DNA of 64,000 nt, from NCBI GenBank assembly GCA_963782555.1, contig CAWAKB010000001.1, positions 945,002 to 1,009,001 of the forward strand. Reading direction: 5' to 3'. Below are positions 1-8,996 of the stretch, one piece after another. A program made the position numbers and the translations under genes. The stretch comes from Hyphomicrobium_A sp963782555. GTDB lineage: Bacteria; Pseudomonadota; Alphaproteobacteria; Rhizobiales; Hyphomicrobiaceae. The notes beneath the pieces are model-generated. The model ran no database searches. It had not been told where the DNA came from and saw only the letters and a program-made list of their open reading frames with translations. How positions within the stretch are numbered: the stretch's first letter is position 1; each line of letters opens with the position of its first letter.

Positions 1-157
1 CCGTCGCGAGTTGGGCTGGGAGCCCAAGGAGACGTTCGAGACCGGCCTGCGCAAGACGGTCGAATGGTACCTCGCCAACGCAGCCTGGGTCGAAGCCATT
101 CGCGGCCGCTATGCCGGCGAGCGCATTGGTCTTGCAGCCGGCGTGCAAACACCATGA
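1..157 (+). CDS. rfbB: dTDP-glucose 4,6-dehydratase, C-terminal fragment (window edge)
   Basis: Only the last 51 codons are in the window, read from base 2. The residues ELGWEPKETFETGLRKTVEW followed by YL are the typical C-terminal end of RfbB/RmlB, the enzyme that makes dTDP-4-keto-6-deoxyglucose. The stop codon (155-157) overlaps the rfbD start (ATG at 154), so the genes are translationally coupled. The catalytic core lies outside the window; identification rests on this tail and on the neighbouring rfbD and rfbA. Confidence 0.85.
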   Translation, partial: RRELGWEPKETFETGLRKTVEWYLANAAWVEAIRGRYAGERIGLAAGVQTP

Positions 158-1068
158 CGGCGCCGCTGCTTGTCGTCTTCGGCCGCTCCGGCCAGGTCGG
201 CAGCGAGCTGGCGCGGGCGAAGCTGCCAGCGGGCGCTCGCCTCTCCTCCATCGGTCGCGAGGAGGCAGACCTTGCCGGACCTGACGCCGACATCGCCGCA
301 GCACTCGCGCGCCATGCCGCGGGCGCTGCACCCGTCGTCGTGGTCAACGCGGCGGGCTACACGGCGGTCGATCGTGCCGAGAGCGATGCGGACGCCTGCC
401 TTGGTGCCAACGCCCGAGGGCCTGCGGCCATTGCGCGGGCCTGTGCTGCGCGCGGATTTCCATTGATCCAGCTTTCCACCGACTACGTCTTCGACGGCCG
501 TAAGTCTGTGGCCTATCGCGAGGAAGACGCGACCGGCCCGCAAAGCGTCTACGGCCGCAGCAAGCTTGCGGGTGAGGAGGCCGTGCGCCAGGCCACGCCC
601 GCCCATGTCATCCTTCGCACGGCGTGGGTCTACAGCCCCTTCGGCACCAATTTCGTCAAGACCATGCTACGGCTCGGGGCCGAGCGCCGGGAGCTCGGGG
701 TCGTCGATGACCAGCACGGCTGCCCCACCGCCGCCAAGGACATTGCCGCGGCTATCGTGTCCATTGCAGCGCAGCTCGCCGCCGGTAAGACGGACGGCTA
801 CGGCACCTTCCACTATTGCGGCCGCGGTGCCTGCACCTGGTTTGCCTTCGCCCGCGCGATCTTTGCGCACGCGGCCGGCCTAGGCCACCCGGTCCCGAGC
901 TTGCGGCCGATCACCACCGCCGAATACCCCACCGCGGCGCGCCGGCCGGAAAACTCCGTGCTCGATTGTTCGAAAATCCGCGATGTCTATAACATCGACA
1001 CGCGTCCGTGGCAGACGGCTGTCGCCGCCTGTATCGATGAGCTGTTGGGCGCGAAGGGGGGATCATGA
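154..1068 (+). CDS. rfbD: dTDP-4-dehydrorhamnose reductase
   Basis: Predicted 304-residue short-chain reductase that reduces dTDP-4-keto-L-rhamnose with NAD(P)H, the last step of dTDP-L-rhamnose synthesis for surface polysaccharide. The N-terminus has the nucleotide-binding motif VVFGRSGQVGSELA, followed by NAAGYTAVDRAE, STDYVFDG and the catalytic YGRSK, all family hallmarks; length is normal (about 290-300). I chose ATG 154 rather than the upstream in-frame ATG at 64 because the extra 30 residues are unrelated to the family and 154 overlaps the rfbB stop as ATGA. The stop overlaps the next gene, rfbA, in the same way. rfbC is not in this window. Confidence 0.95.
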   Translation: MTAPLLVVFGRSGQVGSELARAKLPAGARLSSIGREEADLAGPDADIAAALARHAAGAAPVVVVNAAGYTAVDRAESDADACLGANARGPAAIARACAARGFPLIQLSTDYVFDGRKSVAYREEDATGPQSVYGRSKLAGEEAVRQATPAHVILRTAWVYSPFGTNFVKTMLRLGAERRELGVVDDQHGCPTAAKDIAAAIVSIAAQLAAGKTDGYGTFHYCGRGACTWFAFARAIFAHAAGLGHPVPSLRPITTAEYPTAARRPENSVLDCSKIRDVYNIDTRPWQTAVAACIDELLGAKGGS

Positions 1069-1934
1069 AGGGCATCATTCTGGCCGGCGGCACGGGCACC
1101 CGCCTCTATCCGGTGACCAAATCGGTCAGCAAGCAGATGATGCCGGTCTACGACAAGCCGATGATCTATTACCCGTTGTCGACGCTGATGCTGGCCGGCA
1201 TTCGCGACATCCTGGTGATCAGCACGCCGCGTGACCTGCCGCAGTTTCAAGATCTGCTCTCCGACGGCAGTCAATGGGGCGTGGCGCTGTCGTATGCGGT
1301 GCAGCCGCGAGCCCGCAGGCTTGGCGCAAGCCTTCATCATCGGGCGCGAGTTCGTGGGCAGCTCCGCCTGCTCGCTCATCCTCGGCGACAACATCTTCTT
1401 CGGTCACGGGCTCCCCCAGCAGCTTGCCGCTGCCGCCGGCGTCGGGGACGGCGCCACCGTCTTCGCCTATTGGGTGAGCACCCCGAACGCTACGGCGTCG
1501 TCGAGTTCGACCGCGAGGGCCGTGCTCTCGGCATCGAGGAAAAGCCGACGGCGCCCAAGTCCCACTGGGCGGTCACGGGGCTCTACTTCTACGACAACCG
1601 CGTGCTCGACATTGCCGCCGCGATCAAGCCCTCCGCGCGCGGCGAGCTGGAGATCACCGACGTCAATCGCGCGTATTTGGAGGCCAGAGACTTGCGCGTG
1701 CAGAAGCTGGGGCGCGGCCACGCGTGGCTCGATACGGGAACCCACACCTCGCTGATCGAGGCGGCGCTCTACGTGCAAATCGTCGAGCAGCGCCAGGGTC
1801 TCAAGATCGGCTGCCCCGAGGAGGTCGCCTACAACATGGGCTTCATCGATGCCGAGCAGGTATTGCGGACAGCCGCCGCTTTAGGTGCCAGCACCTATGG
1901 GGACTATCTGCGCGGCGTTGTCGCTGACGGATGA
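1065..1934 (+). CDS. rfbA: Glucose-1-phosphate thymidylyltransferase with two compensating frameshifts
   Basis: RfbA/RmlA makes dTDP-glucose from dTTP and glucose-1-phosphate. The start has the nucleotidyltransferase signature GIILAGGTGTRLYPVT, and the second half (EERPERYG-like region, EKP, ELEITDVN, WLDTGTH) is typical. Between about 1305 and 1475 the main frame gives an Arg-rich nonsense stretch of some 56 residues, while the +1 frame encodes the expected LAQAFIIGREFVG and LILGDNIFFGHGL. One base appears gained near 1305-1309 and one lost near 1473-1476, so the open frame survives to a normal end (289 codons) but would lack part of the active site. Either a sequencing artefact or an inactivated enzyme. 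Confidence 0.88.
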   Translation: MKGIILAGGTGTRLYPVTKSVSKQMMPVYDKPMIYYPLSTLMLAGIRDILVISTPRDLPQFQDLLSDGSQWGVALSYAVQPRARRLGASLHHRARVRGQLRLLAHPRRQHLLRSRAPPAACRCRRRRGRRHRLRLLGEHPERYGVVEFDREGRALGIEEKPTAPKSHWAVTGLYFYDNRVLDIAAAIKPSARGELEITDVNRAYLEARDLRVQKLGRGHAWLDTGTHTSLIEAALYVQIVEQRQGLKIGCPEEVAYNMGFIDAEQVLRTAAALGASTYGDYLRGVVADG

Positions 1935-1956
1935 GACACGGCGAGGATGGAAAAGA

Positions 1957-2832
1957 TCAGCCCACCGGCAAGACATCGACACCGACGTTCACCGAGTGCT
2001 CGTTGCCGCCCAGCAGAATTCCGCTGATGGGGCTGACGTCGTCGTAGTCGCGGCCATAGGCGATGGCGATGTGCTCGTCGCGCGGCATCAGCCCGTTGGT
2101 GGGATCGAAATCGACCCAGCCGACCTCGGGCGCCCACACCGAGATCCAGGCATGCGAGGCGTCGGCGCCGGCAAGCCGCGGCAGGCCCGGCGGCGGGCTC
2201 GTCAGGATGTAGCCGCTGACGTAGCGTGCCGACAGGTGCATCGTGCGCAGGCAGGCGAGTGCGAGGTGCGAGAAATCCTGGCAGACGCCACGCCGCCGGC
2301 GCAGCACCTCGGCGACAGGCGTGGAGACGTCGGTCGCCGTCGTGTCGAAGACGAAGTCGCCGTAGATGCGCAAGATCAGATCCCAGGCCGCCTGCAGGAC
2401 GGGGCGCCCGGGCTCGAACGAGCCGCGGGCATAGGCGGCGATCTCCGCGCTCGGCGGCGTATGCTTGGAGGCGCAGGCATAGCAAATGACATCGAGATCG
2501 AGCCCGCAGCGCGGCTGCGCGATGGTGCGGGCCAGATCATCCCACGGCGCACTCGCCTCCAGCTCGATCTCCCGCGGCGGCGTCACCGCAATGGTGCTCT
2601 TGGCATGCACGACGAGCTCTTTGTGCTCCTGCTCGATGTCGAACATGACCACGCGGTTTCCGTAGTAGTCCTCACGCTCGGTGCGGATCGTGGGCGCCGG
2701 GTCGATCAGCAGCGTGTGGCCGCGCACCTCCTGACGCTCTACGCGCCGCGGCGACATGTGCACCACGTGCTGCGACTGCACGACGGGCGCCGAGTAGCGG
2801 TAGACCGTGCGGTGGCTCACGTCGTAGATCAT
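1957..2832 (-). CDS. Transglutaminase-like cysteine peptidase family protein
   Basis: 291 residues. The N-terminal about 100 residues (YDVSHRTVYRYSAPV) match the bacterial transglutaminase-like N-terminal domain; the core follows with Cys184 (RRRGVCQDFSHL), His227 (SHAWISVW) and Asp243 (DFDPTNG), a complete papain-like triad. No signal peptide is visible, so it is probably cytoplasmic. Its start overlaps the stop of the upstream ATP-grasp/alpha-E gene by four bases, so the two are co-translated. This family usually travels with exactly this ATP-grasp partner; a role in making or cleaving isopeptide or peptide bonds is a published prediction, not something seen here. It converges on rfbA with a 22-base gap. 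Confidence 0.9.
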   Translation of the reverse strand: MIYDVSHRTVYRYSAPVVQSQHVVHMSPRRVERQEVRGHTLLIDPAPTIRTEREDYYGNRVVMFDIEQEHKELVVHAKSTIAVTPPREIELEASAPWDDLARTIAQPRCGLDLDVICYACASKHTPPSAEIAAYARGSFEPGRPVLQAAWDLILRIYGDFVFDTTATDVSTPVAEVLRRRRGVCQDFSHLALACLRTMHLSARYVSGYILTSPPPGLPRLAGADASHAWISVWAPEVGWVDFDPTNGLMPRDEHIAIAYGRDYDDVSPISGILLGGNEHSVNVGVDVLPVG

Positions 2833-5408
2833 GGCCGGGTCTCGAATTTGGGCTCGAGCCGCGTATGCACGCGATGGGGCTGGTCCTCGGTAAGATTGAA
2901 ATAGCGCCGCTCGATCGAGGTGGTGAGCTCCGGCAGCTGATGCAGCTGCTCGTACATGGCGGCCTGCAGCTCCACGCGCGTGGCATCGCCGGCGATGGCC
3001 TCGACGTCGGCGAGGCGCACGGACGTGAGCATGGAAAGGATGAGCCGCCGCTCCTCCGTGAGACCGGCGCCCTGCTTGGATTGGGGCAGCTCGGCGAGGT
3101 GGCTCGATATGCTCGATAGCTGATAGGCGAGGCTGCGCGGGTTGAACTCATCGAGCAGCAGAAGATCGAGCACGAGCGCCAGCATCGGGTCGAGACGATA
3201 ACGCGAGCGGTAGGTGATGAAGCTGTCGGCGAGCTCCAAGAGGAACACCAGCCGGCCCGTCTCCTCCTCGCGCTCCAGCGGCTGGCCGAACAGCGACAGG
3301 ATCGCCTCGCTCAAGTTGTGGGCCCGCTCCAGCCGGCGGCCCATGTCGAGGAAAGCCCAGCCGTAGTTGCGCGTCATGTTCTCGTGCATCAGGCCGTTGA
3401 AGGCCGAAAGCCAGCCGAGCCCGTCCTCGACGAGGTCGAGTGCGGCTTCGGGCGGCGCCGAAAGAATCGCGCGGCGCCAGTCCTCGCCCGGGCGGAAATG
3501 ACTCAAGACGCGCCAGGCTTCGAGCGAGAGGCGGTCGCGCGTCAGGCTCGAGACGCGGTAGAGCTTGTCGAGCGTGGCATCGAGCGTGCGCTTGCCGTCG
3601 TGCGCCGAGACGAGCATACGCGCCATGCTGGCGATCGCCGACTGATTGGGCTCCTCGGGCGAGGGAATATCTTCGATCTCGTCGCGCACGAGCAGGGCCT
3701 GCAGGCAGGTGCGCGCCGCCCCCTGGCCGTCGGAGGGCGCGTTGTCCTCCTGCAGACGCTGCAAGGCGCTGCGCAACACGCGCATGATCCAGTCGGAGCG
3801 CTCGCCGTAGCGGCCGAGCCAGAACAGATCGTCCGCCACCCGGCTCTGTATCACGCGCTGGGAGCGCTGCACCCGCGCGGTCTCGATGGTCGGCTGCCAC
3901 AAGCTGCGGTGCGGGGGCATCTCGCCATCGGCAATGACCCAGACATCGCGCGTGCGCGCCTCGGGCGCACTCAAAGCGACGGCAAGGTCGGGCGCGACGG
4001 CCATCACCAGCCCGCCCGGCATCACCGTGAAGCCGTCAGCCGTCGCGGCGGCGAACATGCGTACGGCAAACGGCTGGGGCACCAATCCGTCCGGCGTGAA
4101 CGTCGGCGTGGTGCCGAAGCCGGCCCTCTCCTCGGCGACGAGCAGGTTGCCGTGAAGATCGATCTCCTCTTGAAGCGCACGCCGCTGCGCCGCCGACAGC
4201 GCAGCACCCACCTGTCCGTATTGCGCGCCTCCCGGCCGCCCGGTGCCTTCCTGGGCGGGGCGGACCACCATGCGGTCGAGGTTGTCCAGAACATGCTGGC
4301 GGCTGGCACGGTCGCCGAGCCACCAGCGCGGCGCATCGCGCACCATCAGCTCCTCGCCGAGCACCTGGCGGCTGAGCGCGCCCAGGTATCCGCCGAGCCC
4401 GCGGTTCTGCGCGATGGCGGAGCCGAGCGCGTTGCGCACCAGCTCGGGCGCCCGGCGGCAGGCCTGAACCAGCCCCGGCGGCCCGTGGTAGGTGCTGGCG
4501 TCGAGCTCCAAGGGGTCGGACTCGCGCCCGTCGACGCAGCGCACGATCAGGTCGATGCGCTTCAGCCCCTCGAGCGTCTTCAGGAACATGCGGTCGCCGG
4601 CCGTGCGCAGATCTCCCGCCTCCACCAGCAGGTAGCCAAGATAGCGGGCGAGGTAGGCGTGGCTGAAATAATCCTCGTGGTGGGGTCCTGGCGTCAGCAG
4701 CGCAATGCGCGGGTCGCGCCGCCCGCTGAGTTGCGTCAAGCTCGACTGCACGAGCTGGAAGAACGGAGCAAGCCGCACGGCGTTGCACTTCTGGAAGATG
4801 TCGCCGGCGATGTGCGTGTGCACGACGCGGTTGGCGAGCGCGTAGCCAACGCCTGCAGGCGTCTCCGTGTGATTGTCGACGACCCGCCAGGTGCCGGCCG
4901 GATCGCGCGCAAGGTCGACGGCATAGAACTGCAGATGACCGGCGTCCGGCTGAATGTTCTGGCAGGCGCTGAGATAGGCTGGGTCGGCGAGCACGAGGGC
5001 CGGCGGCAGCGCGCCTTCGCGCATCAGCCGTTGCTCGCCGTAGACGTCGGCGAGAATGGCGTTGAGCAGACGGGCGCGCTGCATGAGCGCGGCCTCGAGA
5101 AAGCGCCACTCGCTGCTGGAGAAAATGAGGGGGACGAGATCGACCTCCCAGCGTTTCCCCGGCTGGGTCGGATCGGCGAAGATGTCATGCGCGATGCCCA
5201 TCTCGCGCACCCGCCGGTTGAGGCGCTCGGCGCGGTGGGTCTGTTCCGCCGCCGGAAGCTCCGAGAGGCTTGCGAGAAACCTTGACCAGTGCGGACGCAC
5301 CTCGCCTGAAGCGTCCATCAGCTCGTCGTAGCCGCCGGTGCGACGGTTTGCGTAGCTCGTGAGAAAGTCGGCGTCCGTCGGCAAGGCTAGGCGCGCTTCG
5401 TAGTTCAT
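2829..5408 (-). CDS. Circularly permuted ATP-grasp / alpha-E domain fusion protein
   Basis: 859 residues. Roughly the first 480 form the circularly permuted ATP-grasp type-2 ligase region (former DUF404/DUF407), and from about residue 520 (VADDLFWLGRYGERSDW) the alpha-helical alpha-E domain (DUF403) runs to the end. In many genomes these are two genes; here they are fused. ATP-grasp enzymes of this class are predicted to ligate a carboxyl to an amine using ATP, probably producing a peptide or peptide tag; the substrate is unknown. It is followed with a 4-base overlap by the transglutaminase gene and preceded by the transglutaminase/DUF2126 gene 169 bases upstream on the same strand. The ATG at 5406-5408 gives the usual N-terminus; its ribosome site is weak. 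Confidence 0.9.
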   Translation of the reverse strand: MNYEARLALPTDADFLTSYANRRTGGYDELMDASGEVRPHWSRFLASLSELPAAEQTHRAERLNRRVREMGIAHDIFADPTQPGKRWEVDLVPLIFSSSEWRFLEAALMQRARLLNAILADVYGEQRLMREGALPPALVLADPAYLSACQNIQPDAGHLQFYAVDLARDPAGTWRVVDNHTETPAGVGYALANRVVHTHIAGDIFQKCNAVRLAPFFQLVQSSLTQLSGRRDPRIALLTPGPHHEDYFSHAYLARYLGYLLVEAGDLRTAGDRMFLKTLEGLKRIDLIVRCVDGRESDPLELDASTYHGPPGLVQACRRAPELVRNALGSAIAQNRGLGGYLGALSRQVLGEELMVRDAPRWWLGDRASRQHVLDNLDRMVVRPAQEGTGRPGGAQYGQVGAALSAAQRRALQEEIDLHGNLLVAEERAGFGTTPTFTPDGLVPQPFAVRMFAAATADGFTVMPGGLVMAVAPDLAVALSAPEARTRDVWVIADGEMPPHRSLWQPTIETARVQRSQRVIQSRVADDLFWLGRYGERSDWIMRVLRSALQRLQEDNAPSDGQGAARTCLQALLVRDEIEDIPSPEEPNQSAIASMARMLVSAHDGKRTLDATLDKLYRVSSLTRDRLSLEAWRVLSHFRPGEDWRRAILSAPPEAALDLVEDGLGWLSAFNGLMHENMTRNYGWAFLDMGRRLERAHNLSEAILSLFGQPLEREEETGRLVFLLELADSFITYRSRYRLDPMLALVLDLLLLDEFNPRSLAYQLSSISSHLAELPQSKQGAGLTEERRLILSMLTSVRLADVEAIAGDATRVELQAAMYEQLHQLPELTTSIERRYFNLTEDQPHRVHTRLEPKFETRP

Positions 5409-5577
5409 CGGTCGTTACGTTATGTTCGAGCTGGGTTGCGCATGGGCAGCCAGGCTCCGCCAAGGTCGCTGGACTATGGAGGGTAGTGGTTCGCGCCGCA
5501 TTGCACCAGCGGCGACAAGCGCGCGAAAAAACGAATCAATTGCCGTGTGACCGACTTGCCCCGCAGGGGTCCCAAGG

Positions 5578-8500
5578 TCAGCGCCGCAGGTCGAGTGTGA
5601 CGGGGTACTCGGGATCGATTTCGGCGGGGGTGAAGGTGGACCTTCCGGCCGTGTGGCCGGTGCGCTCGAAGCGGGCGAGCCGGCGCCCCTCCGCCTCGTA
5701 GGCGTTCACCGGAGAAACATCCAAATTGCGGCCGCCCGGGTGCGCGGTGTGGTAGCGGCATCCTCCGACCGAGCGGCCGCTCCAGGTGTCCATCACGTCG
5801 AAGGTGAGGGGCACGTGCGGGAGAATGGTCGGGTGCAGGCACGAGTAGGGCAGCCAGGCGCGGTAGCGCACGCCGGCGACCGCCTCGCCGAACGTCCCCG
5901 TCGCGGTGAACGGCAAGGCGCGGCCGTTGCAGGTCACCACGTACCGGTCGCCGCTTTGTCCGCGCATGCGCACTTGCAGCCGCTCCAGCGAATCATCGAC
6001 GTAGCGCGCGGTGCCTCCGGCGGTGGTCTCCTCTCCCAGCACATGCCAGGGCTCGAGCGCCTGGCGCAGCTCGAGCTCGATGCCGGCGGCCTCCATCCCG
6101 CCGATGCGCGGAAAGCGGAACTCGAAGTGCGGACGGAACCAGTCGAGCTCGATGGGCAGGCCGACGCTGCGCAAATCCTCGACCACGTCGGTGAAGTCGG
6201 CCCACAGGAAATGGGGGAGCATGAAGCGGTCCTGCAGGGCGGTGCCCCAGCGGACCGGCTTGGCGTGATAGGGCTTGTCCCAGAACATGGCGACGAAGGC
6301 GCGCATGAGCAGTTGCTGCACCACGCTCATGCGGGCGTGCGGCGGCATCTCGAAGGAGCGGAACTCGATGAGGCCCAGGCGGCCGGCGGGGCCGTCGGGC
6401 GAGTAGAGCTTGTCGATGCAGATTTCCGCCCGGTGCGTGTTGCCGGTCACGTCGACGAGCAAGTGCCGGAAGATGCGGTCGACGAGCCAGGGCGAGACAG
6501 TGCCGTTGCCGGGATCGGGGATCTGCTTGAGCGCCAGCTCCAGCTCGTAGAGCGATTCGTGGCGCGCCTCGTCGATGCGCGGCGCCTGGCTTGTCGGTCC
6601 GATGAAGAGGCCGGAGAAGAGATAAGAGAGGGAAGGATGGTTCTGCCAGTAGGTGACGATCGAGGCGAGAAGGTCGGGCCGCCGCAGGAAGGGGCTGTCG
6701 GCCGGCGCAAGGCCGCCCATGACGATGTGGTTGCCGCCGCCGGTGCCGGTGTGGCGCCCATCGTTCAGGAACTTCTCCGTCCCGAGCCGCACCTTGTGCG
6801 CCTCCTCGTAGACGGCGGTGGTGATGCCGACGAGCTCCCTCCAGCTCGTCGCGGGATGGATGTTCACCTCGATCACGCCCGGGTCGGGCGTCACCTTGAT
6901 GACGTTGATGCGGGGATCGGTGGGCGGGGGATAGCCCTCGATGCGCACGGGCAGCCCCGTGGCGGTGGCGGCTTCCTCGACGGCCGCGACGAGGGCGGCG
7001 AAATCGAGCGCATCCTCGACCGGGGGCAGGAACACCCACAGATGGTCGTCGCGGGGCTCGATCGCGAGCGCGGTGCGCACCGATCCATAAAGCTCGCTGG
7101 GGCCGGTTGGGGGCGGAACCGGCGGAGGCTGCAGCGCGATGCCGTGCCGCTGCTGCACCAGCACGTTGCGCTCCGGCAGCGGCGTCACGTCGGCGAAGGG
7201 ATCGCGCGGCAGCACGTGGGGAAAGTCGATGGGCGGCAGCGCCGGCAGCGAGGACACCGGAAGCCGCAGGCCCGAGGGTGAATCGCCCGGCATCAAATAC
7301 AGCCGTTTGCGCCTGATCCCCCACCGCTCCGTCACCCAACGGCGCCCCAGGTCCGGCGAGTGCCACACCTGCACCGGCAGCACGTAGCTCACGGGCTTGT
7401 CGAGGCCGCGCTCGAAGACGCGCACGACGCGGGCGCGCTCCTCGGGGTCCTCGAGCTTCTCAGGTATGACGTTGATCGGCAGCTTCTGCTCGACGAGGGC
7501 GTAGTAGCCGGGGTCCTCGTAGGCGGGGACGCCGCTGTCGGGCGCGAGTCCGAGCTGCTCGCACAGCGCGCCCATCAACTTGTCCGCGTCGGCGATGGTC
7601 GCAGGTGCGGCGGTCTTCTCACGCGCGATGAGGTCGGGGTTGGCCCACAGCGGCTCGGCATCGCGGCGCCAGTAGAGGGCGAACGCCCAACGCGGCAGCG
7701 GCTCGCCCGGATACCACTTGCCCTGGCCGTAGTGCAGGAGGCCGCCCGGCGCAAATCGCTGTTGCAACCGGCGCACCAGGTCGTCGGCGTAGTGCCGCTT
7801 GGTGGGGCCGACGGCCGCCGTCTTCCACTCGGCGCCTTCCATGTCGTCGATCGACACGAACGTCGGCTCGCCGCCCATGCTGAGGCGCACGTCACTCGCT
7901 TCGAGGCGCCGGTCGACCGCGTCGCCCGCCGCGAGAATGTCGCCCCACTGCTCGTCGCTGTAGGGCAGCGTCACGCGCGGCGTCTCCAGGATGCGCTGAA
8001 CGCTCATGTCGAAAGAGAACGTCACCTCGGCCGCCTCGTGCGCGCCGCTGATGGGCGCGGCACTCGAGGGCTGCGGCGTCGCTGCAAGCGGGATGTGCCC
8101 CTCGCCGGCAAGCAGGCCCGAGGTGGGATCGAGGCCGATCCAGCCGGCGCCCGGCAGGTAGACCTCGGCCCAGGCGTGCAGGTCGGTGAAATCGGTATCG
8201 GCGCCTGCTGGTCCGTCGAGCGGCTTCACGTCCGGGCGCAACTGGATGAGGTAGCCCGACACGAAGCGCGCTGCAAAACCGATGTGACGCAGGACCTGCA
8301 CCAGCAGCCAGCCGGAGTCGCGGCAGGAGCCCGACGCCTTCTGCAGCGTCTCCTCCGGAGTTTGAATCCCCGGCTCCATGCGGATGCAGTAGCTCACCTC
8401 GGCGTGGAGCCTGCGGTTCAGGTCGCACAGGAAGTCGATGGTGACCGCCTTGTGGCGCGGCAGCGAGGCGAGAAATGCCTTGAGGCGCGGACCGGCCGGG

Positions 8501-8862
8501 AGCGGCTCCAGATAGGGACCGAGCTCGCCTTTGAGATCGGGCTCGTAGACGAAAGGCCAATCCTTCGCCTCGTCCGCCACGAAGAAGTCGAACGGGTTGA
8601 TGACCGCCATGTCGGCCACGAGGTCGACCGTCACCACGAACTGCCGGCACTTCTCGGGCAGAACGATGCGGGCGCAGTAGTTGGCGAAGGGGTCCTGCTG
8701 CCAGTTGAGGAAGTGATTTTTGGGCTCGATCTTCAGCGAGTAGCTGAGGATCGGAGTGCGGCAATGCGGCGCCGGCCGGAGCCGGACCACCTGGGGCGCC
8801 ATCCCGATTACGCGGTCATACTGGTAGGCGGTGCGGTGCGTGAGAGCGACGTGAAGGGACAT
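5578..8862 (-). CDS. Large transglutaminase-like protein with C-terminal DUF2126 domain
   Basis: 1094 residues from the chosen ATG at 8862 (MSLHVALTHRTAYQYDR, the conserved N-terminus of the family); an upstream in-frame ATG at 8946 would add 28 unrelated residues. A transglutaminase N-terminal domain is followed by the papain-like core with Cys180 (GSCRDSGWLL), His229 (LHAWAEVYL) and Asp245 (LDPTSG). The long C-terminal part, about residues 300-1090, is DUF2126, with conserved patches such as TGTGGGNHIVMGG, LIEFRSFEMPPHARM and IELEL; published domain analysis places it near the glutamate-cysteine ligase-like amidoligases. It heads the three-gene minus-strand cluster and is divergent from the metallopeptidase gene, sharing a 134-base promoter region. 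Confidence 0.9.
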   Translation of the reverse strand: MSLHVALTHRTAYQYDRVIGMAPQVVRLRPAPHCRTPILSYSLKIEPKNHFLNWQQDPFANYCARIVLPEKCRQFVVTVDLVADMAVINPFDFFVADEAKDWPFVYEPDLKGELGPYLEPLPAGPRLKAFLASLPRHKAVTIDFLCDLNRRLHAEVSYCIRMEPGIQTPEETLQKASGSCRDSGWLLVQVLRHIGFAARFVSGYLIQLRPDVKPLDGPAGADTDFTDLHAWAEVYLPGAGWIGLDPTSGLLAGEGHIPLAATPQPSSAAPISGAHEAAEVTFSFDMSVQRILETPRVTLPYSDEQWGDILAAGDAVDRRLEASDVRLSMGGEPTFVSIDDMEGAEWKTAAVGPTKRHYADDLVRRLQQRFAPGGLLHYGQGKWYPGEPLPRWAFALYWRRDAEPLWANPDLIAREKTAAPATIADADKLMGALCEQLGLAPDSGVPAYEDPGYYALVEQKLPINVIPEKLEDPEERARVVRVFERGLDKPVSYVLPVQVWHSPDLGRRWVTERWGIRRKRLYLMPGDSPSGLRLPVSSLPALPPIDFPHVLPRDPFADVTPLPERNVLVQQRHGIALQPPPVPPPTGPSELYGSVRTALAIEPRDDHLWVFLPPVEDALDFAALVAAVEEAATATGLPVRIEGYPPPTDPRINVIKVTPDPGVIEVNIHPATSWRELVGITTAVYEEAHKVRLGTEKFLNDGRHTGTGGGNHIVMGGLAPADSPFLRRPDLLASIVTYWQNHPSLSYLFSGLFIGPTSQAPRIDEARHESLYELELALKQIPDPGNGTVSPWLVDRIFRHLLVDVTGNTHRAEICIDKLYSPDGPAGRLGLIEFRSFEMPPHARMSVVQQLLMRAFVAMFWDKPYHAKPVRWGTALQDRFMLPHFLWADFTDVVEDLRSVGLPIELDWFRPHFEFRFPRIGGMEAAGIELELRQALEPWHVLGEETTAGGTARYVDDSLERLQVRMRGQSGDRYVVTCNGRALPFTATGTFGEAVAGVRYRAWLPYSCLHPTILPHVPLTFDVMDTWSGRSVGGCRYHTAHPGGRNLDVSPVNAYEAEGRRLARFERTGHTAGRSTFTPAEIDPEYPVTLDLRR

Positions 8863-8996
8863 CAGGACCTGTTGGAAGGCAGACCTCTTGTGCGTTGCAG
8901 CGTTCGGAGCATAGATCATCTTTCGGCTCGCACGAAGTTTGAGCATTGCCTGAGACTTGGGCTTGCTGCATTAACTTTGAGCAAAGGAACGACCCT

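Noticed and set aside
3318..5285. 655-codon open frame on the plus strand
   Set aside because: Antisense shadow of the ATP-grasp/alpha-E gene caused by high GC; no ribosome site and no family-like sequence.
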